Program-made: the position numbers and the translations under genes
The notes under the pieces: generated by a model
What the model was told of the DNA's origin: nothing
The model's database searches: none
Seen by the model: only the letters and a program-made list of their open reading frames with translations
DNA from: Actinomadura fibrosa
GTDB taxonomy: Bacteria; Actinomycetota; Actinomycetes; Streptosporangiales; Streptosporangiaceae
NCBI RefSeq assembly: GCF_900659615.1
Contig: NZ_CAACUY010000031.1
Coordinates: 1-64,000 of the forward strand
Reading direction: 5' to 3'
Length of the DNA stretch: 64,000 nt
Shown: in pieces, positions 35,878-46,988 of the stretch
How the letters are laid out: each line of letters opens with the position of its first letter
Position numbering within the stretch: position 1 is the first letter of the stretch

Positions 35878-37712
35878 CACGCCTCACCCGCTGCGGGAGT
35901 GACCCGGCCGGTCTTGCGGTGCTCGCGGCGGATCGCCTCCAGCACGTCGCCCTGCCCGATGGGCTGGCCCGCCGCCGCGGCGGCGAACGCGGCGCGCAGC
36001 ACGACGTTGCGGATCTCGCCGCCGGTGAGCGGGAACTCCCCGGCCAGCGCGGACAGGTCGAGGTCGTCGCCCCGGGGGGCCCGCGCGGGAAGCGACCGCT
36101 CCCAGATGAGGCGCCGCTCCGCCTCGCCGGGGAGCGGGAAGTCGACGACGAACCCCAGCCGCCTGGTGAACGCGGGGTCCAGATGGCGGCGCAGGTTGGT
36201 GGCCAGCAGCGCGATCCCGTCGTACTGCTCCAGCCGTTGCAGCAGGTAGGACGTCTCGACGTTGGCGTACCGGTCGCGTGCGTCGCGGACCTCGCCGCGC
36301 CTGCCGAACAGGGCGTCCGCCTCGTCGAACAGCAGCACGGCGTCCGCGTCGCCCGCGGCGGCCAGGACCTTCTCCAAATTCTTCTCGGTCTCGCCGATGT
36401 ACTTGCTGACCACCGACGACAGGTCGATCGTGTACAGGTCGAGGCCGAGCTCCCCGGCGACCACCTCGGCGGCCATCGTCTTTCCGGTGCCCGGCGGACC
36501 CGTGAACAGGGCCGTGACGCCCCGGCCCCGTGACGCCTTGTCGGCGAAGCCCCAGTCCCGCCAGACCGTCCGCCGCCCGGTCACCTGGGCGCACAGCTCG
36601 CGGAGCTGGCCGAGCCCGTCGGCGGGCAGGACCAGGTCGTCCCAGCCGTTCAGCGGCTCGATCCGCCGGGCGAGCGCCGCCAGCTCATGGCCGGTCTGGG
36701 CGCGGGCCGCGGCGAACAGCTCCGCGCGCCCCGGCCCCGCCGTCCCGTCCGGACCGGTCGGGTCGTCCGGATCCGGCTGCCCGGATTGCGGCGGGCGCAT
36801 CGCCCGCTCCACCGCCCATGTCGCCGCGGCCGCCGCGACGGCTCCGCCGATCCGGTCCGGCCCGAACCGGAAGCGCGCGGCGAGCTCGGCGGCCGGAGCG
36901 GCGTCCATTCCGGCGGCGGCCAGCCGGACCGTCCAGACGCGGTGCCGGACCTCGTAGCAGGGACGCGCGAACGACACCTCGACGGTGTCGCCCGGCGGCC
37001 CGGGCAGCGGCCCGGCGCCGGCCGTGACGGCCACGCCCGGATAGCCGCGGACCTCGTCCGCCAGGTCGTCCGGAGCGTAGAGGAGCGCCCCGTGCAGGGA
37101 CGCCTCGCGCAGCACATGGAACATCAGGTCCGGGCCGGGCGGCGCGTCGACGGTCAGCAGCGGCACGCCCAGCCGCCCGGCCAGGGCACGGGCGGTGGTG
37201 CGCCGGCCGGAACCGCGCGGACCGTCGAAGTGCAGGCGGAGGCGGCGGCCCCAGGCGGCCTGGACGGCGACGAGCAGGGCCGCCCGCCGCTCGTCCGGCA
37301 GCGGCGCCTCCGCCCACAGGCTCGGCGGAGGCGAGGTCAGCGTGCAGAACGGGACGAGCCGCCGGTCGAGCCCGTTCTGCCCGAGGAGGACGTCGGCGAT
37401 CTGCTCGTCGAGCGCCATCCGGCGGGCGATCAGCGGACCGTCCCCCAGCAGCGCGACGATCCGCTCGGAGATCAGCGGGGCGTCGCCCTGGAAGTGCCGC
37501 CGTTCGGCGCCGGGCACCGATGCCAGCGCGTCGGCGACGGTCGGCCGGGCGCGTCCCGTGACCTCCGGTTCCAGGGCGAGCGCGGTGACGCCCATCTCGG
37601 CGTCGGTCAGCGCGTACGTGTCGCGCAGCCATTGTCCGCGAAAGGGCTCCGCGGGAACGGCGCACTCACGTGGCCGCGCGGCCGCTGACACATCCGACAC
37701 ACCTGCCCCCAT
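35877..37712 (-). CDS. eCIS AAA+ ATPase (Afp15-like)
   Basis: 611 aa. After an N-terminal winged-helix-like region there is a degenerate nucleotide-binding segment GPRGSGRRT at 164-172. The active AAA+ module follows: Walker A GPPGTGKT at 405-412, Walker B LLFDEADALF at 460-469, sensor-1 Asn in LATN and the arginine-rich PAFTRRLGF. This two-unit arrangement is typical of eCIS-specific ATPases with one dead domain, thought to help assembly or disassembly. First gene of the operon; promoter-like elements lie upstream. Confidence 0.92.
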   Translation of the reverse strand: MGAGVSDVSAAARPRECAVPAEPFRGQWLRDTYALTDAEMGVTALALEPEVTGRARPTVADALASVPGAERRHFQGDAPLISERIVALLGDGPLIARRMALDEQIADVLLGQNGLDRRLVPFCTLTSPPPSLWAEAPLPDERRAALLVAVQAAWGRRLRLHFDGPRGSGRRTTARALAGRLGVPLLTVDAPPGPDLMFHVLREASLHGALLYAPDDLADEVRGYPGVAVTAGAGPLPGPPGDTVEVSFARPCYEVRHRVWTVRLAAAGMDAAPAAELAARFRFGPDRIGGAVAAAAATWAVERAMRPPQSGQPDPDDPTGPDGTAGPGRAELFAAARAQTGHELAALARRIEPLNGWDDLVLPADGLGQLRELCAQVTGRRTVWRDWGFADKASRGRGVTALFTGPPGTGKTMAAEVVAGELGLDLYTIDLSSVVSKYIGETEKNLEKVLAAAGDADAVLLFDEADALFGRRGEVRDARDRYANVETSYLLQRLEQYDGIALLATNLRRHLDPAFTRRLGFVVDFPLPGEAERRLIWERSLPARAPRGDDLDLSALAGEFPLTGGEIRNVVLRAAFAAAAAGQPIGQGDVLEAIRREHRKTGRVTPAAGEA

Positions 37713-38061
37713 GCGTGAATCACCACACGCCGGGCCTGAATGAGCAAAAGGCGTCTGGCGTGAGACCGCGGTCGCCGTGCGGCCGCCACCGATGAGAACA
37801 CGTACAGTAAACGGAAAAGCAAGCCGTGTCGACTCGACGGGAAAGCCGATCGAATCGGAGTTCCCGGAAATTGTCCGTTAAGTTCCTAATTCCCTAACTA
37901 GCCGCAGCTAGCATGGTATTCGGCCATCACGGGGTCTCTTTTTGAGGTCGTCCGTACGACACTTCTTGGAGCGGTCCCGGAGGCCGGGGCGCGTCACGAT
38001 GGCCGGTCCTCTTTTGTATACGTGCATCGTTCTCTTATGTGATATACGACCCTGATTAGAA
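37713..38061. other. 349-bp AT-richer intergenic region upstream of the eCIS operon
   Basis: No ORF with recognisable content. The stretch is visibly richer in A/T than its surroundings, with runs such as CTCTTTTGTATACG and TTCCTAATTCCCTAAC. It also holds CTAGC/GCTAG arms at 37898-37911 and repeated TACGAC/TATACG words between 37950 and 38050. It contains the eCIS promoter and, for the sigma-factor gene that also runs leftward, the end of transcription. A CCGG-based stem followed by CTCTTTT near 37977-38018 might terminate transcription on the plus strand. Confidence 0.5.
37804..37832 (-). promoter_or_regulatory. Candidate promoter of the eCIS operon
   Basis: Read on the minus strand, TCGACA (37832-37827) is separated by 17 nt from TACTGT (37809-37804). 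These are close to the housekeeping -35 TTGACA and -10 TANNNT. It lies about 90 bp before the ATPase ATG at 37712, leaving a sizeable leader. Confidence 0.4.
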
Positions 38062-39168
38062 TCATCTTCTCTTTGTCGGATCATTCACTCGGCCCGGCGC
38101 TGTACGGAGGGCCGGAGGGAGCAGGGGGAGCGCGTCCGGAAGCCCGAAGAGCGCGAACAAGCCTGGTTCGCGGAACGCGACGATCCGCGCGATCCCCGTA
38201 TCGCGGATCGAGAGGACCATCACCGCGTGCGCGCGGTGGACCCCGTCCTCACCGCGCCCGTACATGGCCACCGCGGGCTGCCCGTTGGCGGCGGTCACCA
38301 CCATCCGGGACGCTCCCGGCGCGGTGAGGACCCGGGTCTCGAAGAACCGGGCGACGGACGCGCGTCCGGAGAACCAGGTCGGGGTGGGCGGCATCTCCAG
38401 GGCGGCGTCCTCGGTCAGGAGCCCGATCAGGGCGCCGACGTCGGCGTTCTCGAACGCCGCGGCGTAGCGGTCGAGCAGCTCCCGCTGGCGCGTGCCGCCG
38501 GCCTCTCCCGTGCCGTCCTCGGTGGGGGCCACCCGGCCGAGCTGCGCGCGCGCCCGCTGGAGGAGGCTCTTGACCGCGGGCACGGAGATGTCGAGCAGCG
38601 CCGCCACCTCCGCGGCCCGCAGCGCCAGCACGTCGCGCAGGATGAGGACGGCCCGCTGCCGGGCGGGCAGGTGCTGCAAGGCCGCGACCAGGGCGAGCCG
38701 CAGGCTCGACCGCGCGGTGACGACGGCGGCGGGGTCGTCGTCCGGGCCGGCGGGGGCCAGCCGGTCCGGGAACGGCTGGAGCCAGGCCGTCTCCGCCGGC
38801 GGTGCCACGGGCGCGTCGGGGTCGTCCGAGGGGGCGCCGAGCCCCGCGGGCAGCGGCCGCCGCTCGCGGTGTTCGAGCGCGGTCAGGCAGGCGTTCGTCG
38901 CGATCCGGTACAGCCAGGTCCGCAGCGACGCCCGGCCCTCGAACCCCTCGTACGACCGCCAGGCGCGCAGGTAGGTCTCCTGGACGAGGTCCTCGGCGTC
39001 GTGGACGGAGCCGAGCATGCGGTAGCAGTAGGCCAGCAGCTCGGACCGGTACGGATCGGTCAGCCGAGCGAACGACTCCTCGTGCGCTCGATCGTGCGCT
39101 GTCACGAGCGCCCGGTGTTCCGGCCGGGACGGACCTGGGCGCGGTTGTCGGGCGTCACCGTCCGGCAC
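38062..39168 (-). CDS. ECF sigma factor with C-terminal SnoaL domain (SigG-like)
   Basis: 368 aa. Sigma region 2 is seen in RLTDPYRSELLAYCYRMLGS and DAEDLVQETYLRAWR, with region 4 in LPARQRAVLILRDVL through DISVPAVKSLLQRARAQL. A SnoaL/NTF2-like domain follows from about 225 to 345 (YAAAFENADVGALIGLLTEDA). This is the SigG/ECF-long group, where the extra domain controls activity instead of an anti-sigma factor. The GTG start overlaps the VOC gene by 14 nt; an in-frame GTG 21 codons later (TAHDRAHEESF) is an alternative. Confidence 0.88.
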   Translation of the reverse strand: MPDGDARQPRPGPSRPEHRALVTAHDRAHEESFARLTDPYRSELLAYCYRMLGSVHDAEDLVQETYLRAWRSYEGFEGRASLRTWLYRIATNACLTALEHRERRPLPAGLGAPSDDPDAPVAPPAETAWLQPFPDRLAPAGPDDDPAAVVTARSSLRLALVAALQHLPARQRAVLILRDVLALRAAEVAALLDISVPAVKSLLQRARAQLGRVAPTEDGTGEAGGTRQRELLDRYAAAFENADVGALIGLLTEDAALEMPPTPTWFSGRASVARFFETRVLTAPGASRMVVTAANGQPAVAMYGRGEDGVHRAHAVMVLSIRDTGIARIVAFREPGLFALFGLPDALPLLPPALRTAPGRVNDPTKRR

Positions 39169-39532
39169 CGGCCCGATCGGCCAGCTCGACGATCTGCACG
39201 TAGTTCCCGACCGGGTCCTCCACCGTGGCGATGCGGCCGGGGCCGAAGTCCTCGACCGGGCGGACCCAGCGCGCGACCCCCACGTCCTTCAGATGGGCGG
39301 CGGCCGCGGCGATGTCGTCCACGTAGAAGTTGATCAGGATGCGGCCGGGCTCCCGTGCGCTGCGCTCCAGGTCGTCGCGCCGGTCGAACACCAGCCGGTT
39401 GCCGCCGATCATCAGGACGGTGCCCGGGTCGGCCGACGGCGCGAACGCCTCCCGGTACCAGGCGCTGAGCCGCTCGGGGTCGGCGCTGCCCAGCACGAGC
39501 CCGCCCAGCCGGATCTCCGTCATCTCCATCAT
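39155..39532 (-). CDS. VOC (glyoxalase) family protein
   Basis: 125 aa made of two beta-alpha-beta-beta-beta units: LGGLVLGSADPERLSAWYREAF and ILINFYVDDIAAAAAHLKDVGV...VEDPVGNYVQIVEL. This is the small VOC fold used by glyoxalases, dioxygenases and antibiotic-binding proteins. It is translationally coupled to the sigma-factor gene and follows a DHFR-like gene 75 bp upstream. A stress or xenobiotic module is likely. Confidence 0.85.
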   Translation of the reverse strand: MMEMTEIRLGGLVLGSADPERLSAWYREAFAPSADPGTVLMIGGNRLVFDRRDDLERSAREPGRILINFYVDDIAAAAAHLKDVGVARWVRPVEDFGPGRIATVEDPVGNYVQIVELADRAGAGR

Positions 39533-39607
39533 CCCTCTCGGTCGTCGAACGGATCCCTCACACCTGTGGACCCGGCGACACGCGAAAAGGAATCGGCCGC
39601 GCTCCGG

Positions 39608-40255
39608 TCACTCGCGCTTGGCGGTGAACGTCAGGTGGGTGACGCCGCTGGGCGTGGAGACCGCTTCGATGTCGTACGCCTCGTCCAGTGCTTCCAGGCC
39701 GTCCCAGAGCCGGACGCCGCGGCCGAGCAGGATCGGGATCTGCACGACGTGCATGTGGTCGACCAGCCGCTCGGCGAGGAAGTCGCGCACCACCGAGGGG
39801 CCGCCGCCGAGGCGCACGTCCTGGCCGCCGGCCGCCTCGCGGGCCGTCTTCAGCGCCTCGGCGGGAGAGGCGTCCAGGAAGTGGAACGTGGTGCCGCCCT
39901 CCATCTCGACCGACGGGCGCGGACGGTGCGTGAGGACGAAGACCGGCGTGTGGAACGGGGGATTGCTGCCCCACGCGCCCGTGTAGTCGGGGTCGTCCTG
40001 CCAGCCGGGCGGGCCGAACTTCCCGGCGCCCATGATCTCGGCGCCGATGCCGGCGCCGTGCATCGCGGCGAACGCGTTGTCGGCGCCGGTGGTGCCGGCC
40101 CGGCGGCCTCCCATCTCATGCCAGAACCGGGTGGCGAACATCCACTCGTGCAAACGCTCGCCCGCGTGGCCGAACGGGGCGTCGGCGGCCTGTCCCTCGC
40201 CGGTGGCGAAGCCGTCTAACGAGATCGTGAAGTTGTGGACGCGAAGGTCGGACAT
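39608..40255 (-). CDS. Dihydrofolate reductase family protein (RibD C-terminal fold)
   Basis: 215 aa from ATG 40255, behind GGAGGAGCACC. VHNFTISLDGFATGE carries the SLDG loop. MGAGKFGPPGW and FVLTHRPRPSVEM near 90-120 and the late DHMHVVQIPILLGRGVRLWDGL are typical of long RibD_C proteins. Third such paralogue in the window. First gene of a leftward set with VOC and sigma genes, divergent from LysR. Confidence 0.85.
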   Translation of the reverse strand: MSDLRVHNFTISLDGFATGEGQAADAPFGHAGERLHEWMFATRFWHEMGGRRAGTTGADNAFAAMHGAGIGAEIMGAGKFGPPGWQDDPDYTGAWGSNPPFHTPVFVLTHRPRPSVEMEGGTTFHFLDASPAEALKTAREAAGGQDVRLGGGPSVVRDFLAERLVDHMHVVQIPILLGRGVRLWDGLEALDEAYDIEAVSTPSGVTHLTFTAKRE

Positions 40256-40363
40256 CGGGTGCTCCTCCGTGGAGTCGGCAATCTGGCGCACCCCAGCATG
40301 GGGGAGGGGCGATCATGTCGTCTAATGCCCTTTTTCGAGGACATCCATTGATACCCTCGATGA

Positions 40364-41227
40364 GTGCTCAGCCTCGTTCATCTCCGAGTCCTGGCCGCTG
40401 TCGCGCGGCGGGGCTCGGTGACCGAGGCGGCGAAGGACCTGCACTATTCCCAGCCCTCGGTCAGCCACCACCTGTCCCGCCTGGAGGCGGCGACCGGCGT
40501 CAAGCTCGTCCAGCGCGTCGGGCGCGGCATCCGGTTGACCCCGGAGGGCCGGCTGCTGGCCGACAGGGCGGCCGAGATCGTGGGCCGCGTCGACGCGGCC
40601 ACCGCCGAGCTGGCGGCGCAGGCCGGCCTGCGGGCGGGACGGGTCCGGCTCGCCGCCAACGCGTCGGCGCTGAGCACCATCGTGCCCAAGGCCGCCGTCG
40701 AGCTGGCCCGGGCGTACCCGGGCCTCGAACTGGTCCTGGTCGACCGCCATCCGGTCGAGGCGCTCCAGATGCTGCGCCACGGCGAGATCGACATCGCGCT
40801 CGTGTTCCAGCACGCCGACGCCCCGGTCGAGGACGAGGGCTTCCGCCCCGTCCACATCGCCGACGACCCGATCTACCTCATCAGCCGGCGTCCCGGCGAC
40901 ACGGTCGCGAACCATCGCCGGTCCGCCTGGATCGGCGGCTGCCTGCGCTGCCAGAGCGAGCTGGTCGGCGTGTGCCGGCAGGAGGGCTTCACGCCGCGCA
41001 TCGCGTCGCTCAGCGACGACATGGTCGTCGTGCAGGCCCTCGTCGCCGCCAGCGCGGGCGTCGCCACCCTGCCCGGGCTCGCGCTCCGGGCCCATCGCCA
41101 GCCCGACGTCCACGCCACCGAGATCGCCGGTTTCCCGCGCCGGATCCACGCCGTCACCTACGGGGAGCCCCCCGACCCGCCCGCCATCGCCGCCGTGGTG
41201 GCGGCGCTCGCCGAGGCGGCCGCGTGA
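40364..41227 (+). CDS. LysR family transcriptional regulator
   Basis: 287 aa from GTG 40364. The N-terminal winged helix is VHLRVLAAVARRGSVTEAAKDLHYSQPSVSHHLSRLEAATG. The effector domain begins near 92 with GRVRLAANASAL and includes a Pro-rich periplasmic-binding-protein-like fold (GVATLPGLAL). It is divergent from the DHFR-VOC-sigma group with 108 bp between. ATCCATTGATACCCTCGAT at about 40341-40360 is a weak T-N11-A-like site. It probably controls that operon. Confidence 0.9.
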   Translation: MLSLVHLRVLAAVARRGSVTEAAKDLHYSQPSVSHHLSRLEAATGVKLVQRVGRGIRLTPEGRLLADRAAEIVGRVDAATAELAAQAGLRAGRVRLAANASALSTIVPKAAVELARAYPGLELVLVDRHPVEALQMLRHGEIDIALVFQHADAPVEDEGFRPVHIADDPIYLISRRPGDTVANHRRSAWIGGCLRCQSELVGVCRQEGFTPRIASLSDDMVVVQALVAASAGVATLPGLALRAHRQPDVHATEIAGFPRRIHAVTYGEPPDPPAIAAVVAALAEAAA

Positions 41228-41296
41228 GCGGCCTCCGGAGCGGCGATGGCGCGGGCGGGCGGGTGACGGGAACCGGTCCATGGTGGTCGCGCCGTG

Positions 41297-41746
41297 TCAC
41301 CGGGTGCGGACGGGCAGGCGGCCGGCGACGAGCGGGACGACGATCGCCGCGGCCGCCAGGTGGGTGAGGACGAGGACGGCCCGGGTCGAGGGCGCCGCCG
41401 CCGGGACCAGGAGGTCGGGGACGACCGACAGCACCGTGAGGGCGGCGGTGGTGACGACGAACGTGCGCCTGGGCGTGCCGGCCCAGCGCCGCAGCGCGAC
41501 GGCCAGCAGGATGCCGATCACGGCGCACGCCAGGGTCAGCTGGGCGAAGGCGAGCAGCGGGATCGGCTCGCCGTCGATGTCCAGGGACACTCCCGCGCCC
41601 CGGGCGGCGGCGGCGATGCCGGTGGTGGCCAGGGCGGCCGCGACGGCGGCGAGCCCGCCGGTGCGCCACAGAGCGGCGGCGCGCGGGGAGGCCGGGACGG
41701 CCGTGGCGGCGGTGGGCTGGGCGGCGGTGTGGCTGGTGGTGTTCAT
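41297..41746 (-). CDS. DUF6069 family small membrane protein (second copy)
   Basis: 149 aa with four hydrophobic segments and the motifs LSVVPDLL and LTHLAAAAIVVP, parallel to the copy at 2358. The N-terminal tail is longer (TAAQPTAATAVPAS). Membrane location, function unknown. It lacks the 2278-type promoter block. It is convergent with LysR and followed on the right by a Sel1-repeat gene on the other strand. Confidence 0.78.
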   Translation of the reverse strand: MNTTSHTAAQPTAATAVPASPRAAALWRTGGLAAVAAALATTGIAAAARGAGVSLDIDGEPIPLLAFAQLTLACAVIGILLAVALRRWAGTPRRTFVVTTAALTVLSVVPDLLVPAAAPSTRAVLVLTHLAAAAIVVPLVAGRLPVRTR

Positions 41747-41977
41747 CTGCTTCCCCTTGCTCGTGTTCGGGTGGAGCGTGGTGTCGGTAGTGCAGACCGG
41801 AGGGGCGCGGAAAACTCATCGGTCGTTCGGGCGGTAGATGGCCGAGGTCGGCCGACCGCACGTCCGCGGTTCGTCCTGGAAGGCATCACGCGAGGTCACG
41901 GCGGTGCCGTGCGTCATCGGCGGGAACCTTCCCGGCGCTGATCTCGTCTCATGACGGTGATCACGGAAGGGGATGCC

Positions 41978-42742
41978 ATGGATGCGGCGGACTTAGAGGC
42001 CGAGTTCCAGAAGGGGCGCTCGCTCCAGGAGCAGGGACGGGTACGAGAGGCCGAGCAGCACCTCAGGGCCGCCGCCGAGGCGGGCCACATCGACGCCATG
42101 CTCACGCTCGGCGTCCTGGTCGTCGAGCGGGACGAGGCCGAGGCCGAGCGGTGGTGGCGCGCGGCGGCCGAGACGGGCGACGAGGTCGCGCAGCGCAACC
42201 TCGGGATCCTCTGCTCGGATCAGGGGCGCGCCGAGGAGGCCGAGAGCTGGTACCGCAAGGCGGCCGAAGCGGGCGACACGGGCGCGCATCACAACCTCGG
42301 GCTCATGCTCATCCGCCGTCGTGACGTGCAGGGTGCCGCCGAGCACTTCCGCCCCGCGGCCGAGGCGGGGCACACCGACGCGGTGACCAACCTCGGTCTG
42401 GCACTCGGTCAGCTCGGCCGGAAGGAGGAGTCCGAGCAGTGGCTGCGGCGCGCCGCGGGCGAGGGGGACGGCCGTGCGCTGAGCGCCCTCGCCAACCACC
42501 TCTTCTCCGAGGGCCGGCATGAGGAGGCCGACGAGTGGTGGGAGAGAGGGGCGGCCGCGGGCGACCCGGACGCCCTGTTCAACCTCGGTGTCCGTTGCGA
42601 GCACAAGAACGACATGACGGGTGCCGAGGAGTACTTCCGCCGGGCCGGTCGAGCCGGGCATCCGCGTGGTGCGGCGAGGGCGAAGGCCGTGGCCGGCGGG
42701 ATCCGCGAGAACGGCGCCCCCTACATGCCCGGCCAGTTCTGA
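41978..42742 (+). CDS. Sel1-like tetratricopeptide repeat protein
   Basis: 254 aa from ATG 41978, preferred because GGAAGGGG precedes it; an in-frame ATG at 41951 would add nine residues. Six to seven Sel1 units of about 34 aa follow one another, each with the A-x-x-L/W-x-x-A-A-x-x-G-x-x-x-A pattern (for example AERWWRAAAETGDEVAQRNLG). Almost the entire protein is solenoid, so it is a scaffold for protein contacts. There is no signal peptide. A strong GC-rich stem follows its stop. Confidence 0.85.
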   Translation: MDAADLEAEFQKGRSLQEQGRVREAEQHLRAAAEAGHIDAMLTLGVLVVERDEAEAERWWRAAAETGDEVAQRNLGILCSDQGRAEEAESWYRKAAEAGDTGAHHNLGLMLIRRRDVQGAAEHFRPAAEAGHTDAVTNLGLALGQLGRKEESEQWLRRAAGEGDGRALSALANHLFSEGRHEEADEWWERGAAAGDPDALFNLGVRCEHKNDMTGAEEYFRRAGRAGHPRGAARAKAVAGGIRENGAPYMPGQF

Positions 42743-42762
42743 CCGCTCCCTGAGCGTTCGAG

Positions 42763-42804
42763 CCGCCCCGCCCTCCCTTCGCGGCCGAGGGGAAGGCGGG
42801 GCGG
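42763..42804 (+). terminator. GC-rich hairpin after the Sel1 gene
   Basis: CCGCCCCGCC at 42763-42772 is perfectly complementary to GGCGGGGCGG at 42795-42804, with a 22-nt loop. It starts 20 bp after the stop codon. There is no T-run, as is common for terminators in very GC-rich actinomycetes. It separates the Sel1 gene from the kdp operon. Confidence 0.6.
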
Positions 42805-42982
42805 TTGCGCGTTGTGACGTCGGCGGGCCGCGAGCAGTCCGGTCGCGGCGGGGCCTCGTTAGGGGTGCGTTAAGCGCGGCGGCGGGGGCGCTAAGGAGTC
42901 GTCAAGATCGAACAAACCCCCCGAAAGCGGCGCTTTACTCCATGTCGATCCCGGATGAACCCTCGACAAGGAAGCCAACCCC

Positions 42983-43066
42983 ATGAGTGACGTGGCCTTC
43001 GTGCTGCTGACGGTGGCGGTGTTCGCCCTGCTCGGCCTGGTGGTGAAGGGCGTGGAGAAGCTGTGA
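42983..43066 (+). CDS. 27-aa membrane micropeptide preceding KdpF
   Basis: [20 protein letters not shown] with KGVEKL at the end: a single transmembrane helix with a basic cytosolic tail. The ATG at 42983 is the first codon after the putative kdp leader. Its stop overlaps the kdpF start by 4 nt (GTGA), arguing that it is truly translated. Similar one-helix peptides occur ahead of actinobacterial kdpF genes. It might stabilise the Kdp complex or act as an extra KdpF-like subunit. Confidence 0.65.
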   Translation: MSDVAFVLLTVAVFALLGLVVKGVEKL

Positions 43067-43152
43067 CGGCCGCGAACGCGGTCGGGCTCGTCCTGGCCGC
43101 CCTTCTGATCGTCTTCCTGGTCGCCGCTCTGCTGTTCCCGGAGCGCTTCTGA
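43063..43152 (+). CDS. kdpF: KdpF, small subunit of the K+-transporting ATPase
   Basis: 29 aa from GTG 43063: [20 protein letters not shown] followed by ALLFPERF. The NxxGLxLAxLL...ALLxPERF pattern is the KdpF signature. It is a one-helix membrane protein that stabilises KdpABC. It overlaps the preceding micropeptide by 4 nt and kdpA by 1 nt. Confidence 0.88.
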   Translation: MTAANAVGLVLAALLIVFLVAALLFPERF

Positions 43153-44818
43153 TGAGCGACACCCTCGCGGGGGCCCTGTTCATCGGGTCCCTGGTGCTCG
43201 TCCTGGCCGTGGTGTACCGGCCGCTGGGCGACTACATGTACCGCGTCTACGGCGGGACGAGGCACTCGCGCGCCGAGCGGGTGCTCTACCGGCTGATCGG
43301 GGCCAGGCCGGACGCCGAGCAGACATGGGCCGAGTACGCCCGGAGCGTCCTGGCGTTCTCGGTGGCCGGGGTCCTGTTCCTGTACGCCTTCCAGAGGGTG
43401 CAGAACCATCTGCTTCTGTCGCTGGGGTTCGACCCGGTGAAGCCGGACCAGGCGTGGAACACCGCGGTCAGCTTCGTGACGAACACGAACTGGCAGTCGT
43501 ACTCGGGCGAGTCGACGATGGGGCACCTGGTGCAGATGGCCGGGCTCGCCGTGCAGAACTTCGTGTCGGCGGCGGTCGGCATGGCGGTGGCCATGGCGCT
43601 GGTGCGGGGCCTCGCGCGCGAGCGGAACCGCTACCTGGGCAACTTCTGGACGGACCTCGTGCGCGGAAGCGTCCGGATCCTGCTGCCGATCGCGTTCGCG
43701 GGAGCGGTCCTGCTCGTCGCGGGCGGGGTCGTGCAGAACTTCGCGAACGCGGACGACCACGTGGTGACCACGATCGCCGGCCACCGGCAGGCGATTCCGG
43801 GCGGGCCCGTGGCGAGCCAGGAGGTGATCAAGGAACTCGGCACCAACGGGGGCGGCTTCTACAACGCCAACTCCGCGCATCCGTTCGAGAACGGGACGGC
43901 GTGGACGAACTGGCTGGAGATCGTCCTGATCCTGGTGATCCCGTTCGCGCTGTGCCGGACGTTCGGCCGGATCGTGGGGCAGAACCGGCAGGGTTACGCG
44001 ATCGCCGGCGTGATGGCGACGATCGCGATCGCCTGCGTCGTCCTGGTCAACGTGTTCCAGCTGGCGCACCACGGGACCGTCCCGACCGCGGTCGGGGCGT
44101 CGACGGAGGGGGTCGAGAACCGGTTCGGCGTGGCGGACTCGGCGACGTTCGCCGGGGCGACGACGCTCACCTCGACCGGCGCGGTCGACTCCTTCCACGA
44201 CTCCTACACGAGCCTCGGCGGCATGATGACGCTGTTCGGCATGATGCTCGGCGAGGTCGCGCCGGGCGGCGTCGGCTCGGGCCTGTACGGGATGCTGGTC
44301 CTCGCCGTGATCACGGTGTTCGTGGCCGGGCTGATGGTCGGCCGCACGCCGGAGTACCTCGGCAAGCGGATCGGCTCGCGGGAGATCAAGTTCGCCGCGC
44401 TGTACTTCCTCATCACGCCGATGCTGGTGCTGGCCGGGACGGCGGTGGCCATGGCGACCGGGAGCGGGCGCGCGGCGATGCTGAACCGCGGCCCGCACGG
44501 CCTGTCCGAGGTGCTGTACGCGTTCACGTCGGCGTCCAACAACAACGGGTCGGCGTTCGCGGGCGTGACCGTCAACACCGTCTGGTACGACACCGCGCTC
44601 GGGCTGTGCATGGCGTTCGGCCGGTTCCTGCCGATCGTCTTCGTCCTCGCGCTGGCGGGCTCGCTGGCCCGGCAGGGCCGCGCCCCGGCGTCCGAGGGGA
44701 CGCTGCCGACGCACCGGCCGCAGTTCGTCGGGATGGTCGTCGGCGTGACGGTCGTCCTGGTCGCGCTCACGTTCCTGCCCGCGCTCGCGCTCGGGCCGCT
44801 CGCCGAGGGGATCCACTC

Positions 44819-44822
<4 letters not shown>
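43152..44822 (+). CDS. kdpA: KdpA, potassium-binding subunit
   Basis: 556 aa, the normal KdpA length, with about ten transmembrane segments. Selectivity-filter-like loops are visible: [17 protein letters not shown] near 115, [17 protein letters not shown] near 230, [24 protein letters not shown] near 355-375 and [12 protein letters not shown] near 460. It takes up K+ from the outside and passes it to KdpB. Overlaps kdpB by 4 nt. Confidence 0.96.
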
Positions 44823-46987
<2,165 letters not shown>

Positions 46988-46988
46988 C

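Noticed and set aside
21176-37712. Interpretation as an integrated contractile prophage or a type VI secretion system
   Set aside because: There is no capsid, terminase, portal, integrase or lysis gene, and no TssJLM membrane complex. The eCIS-specific AAA+, DUF4255, DUF6760 and DUF4157 genes are present.
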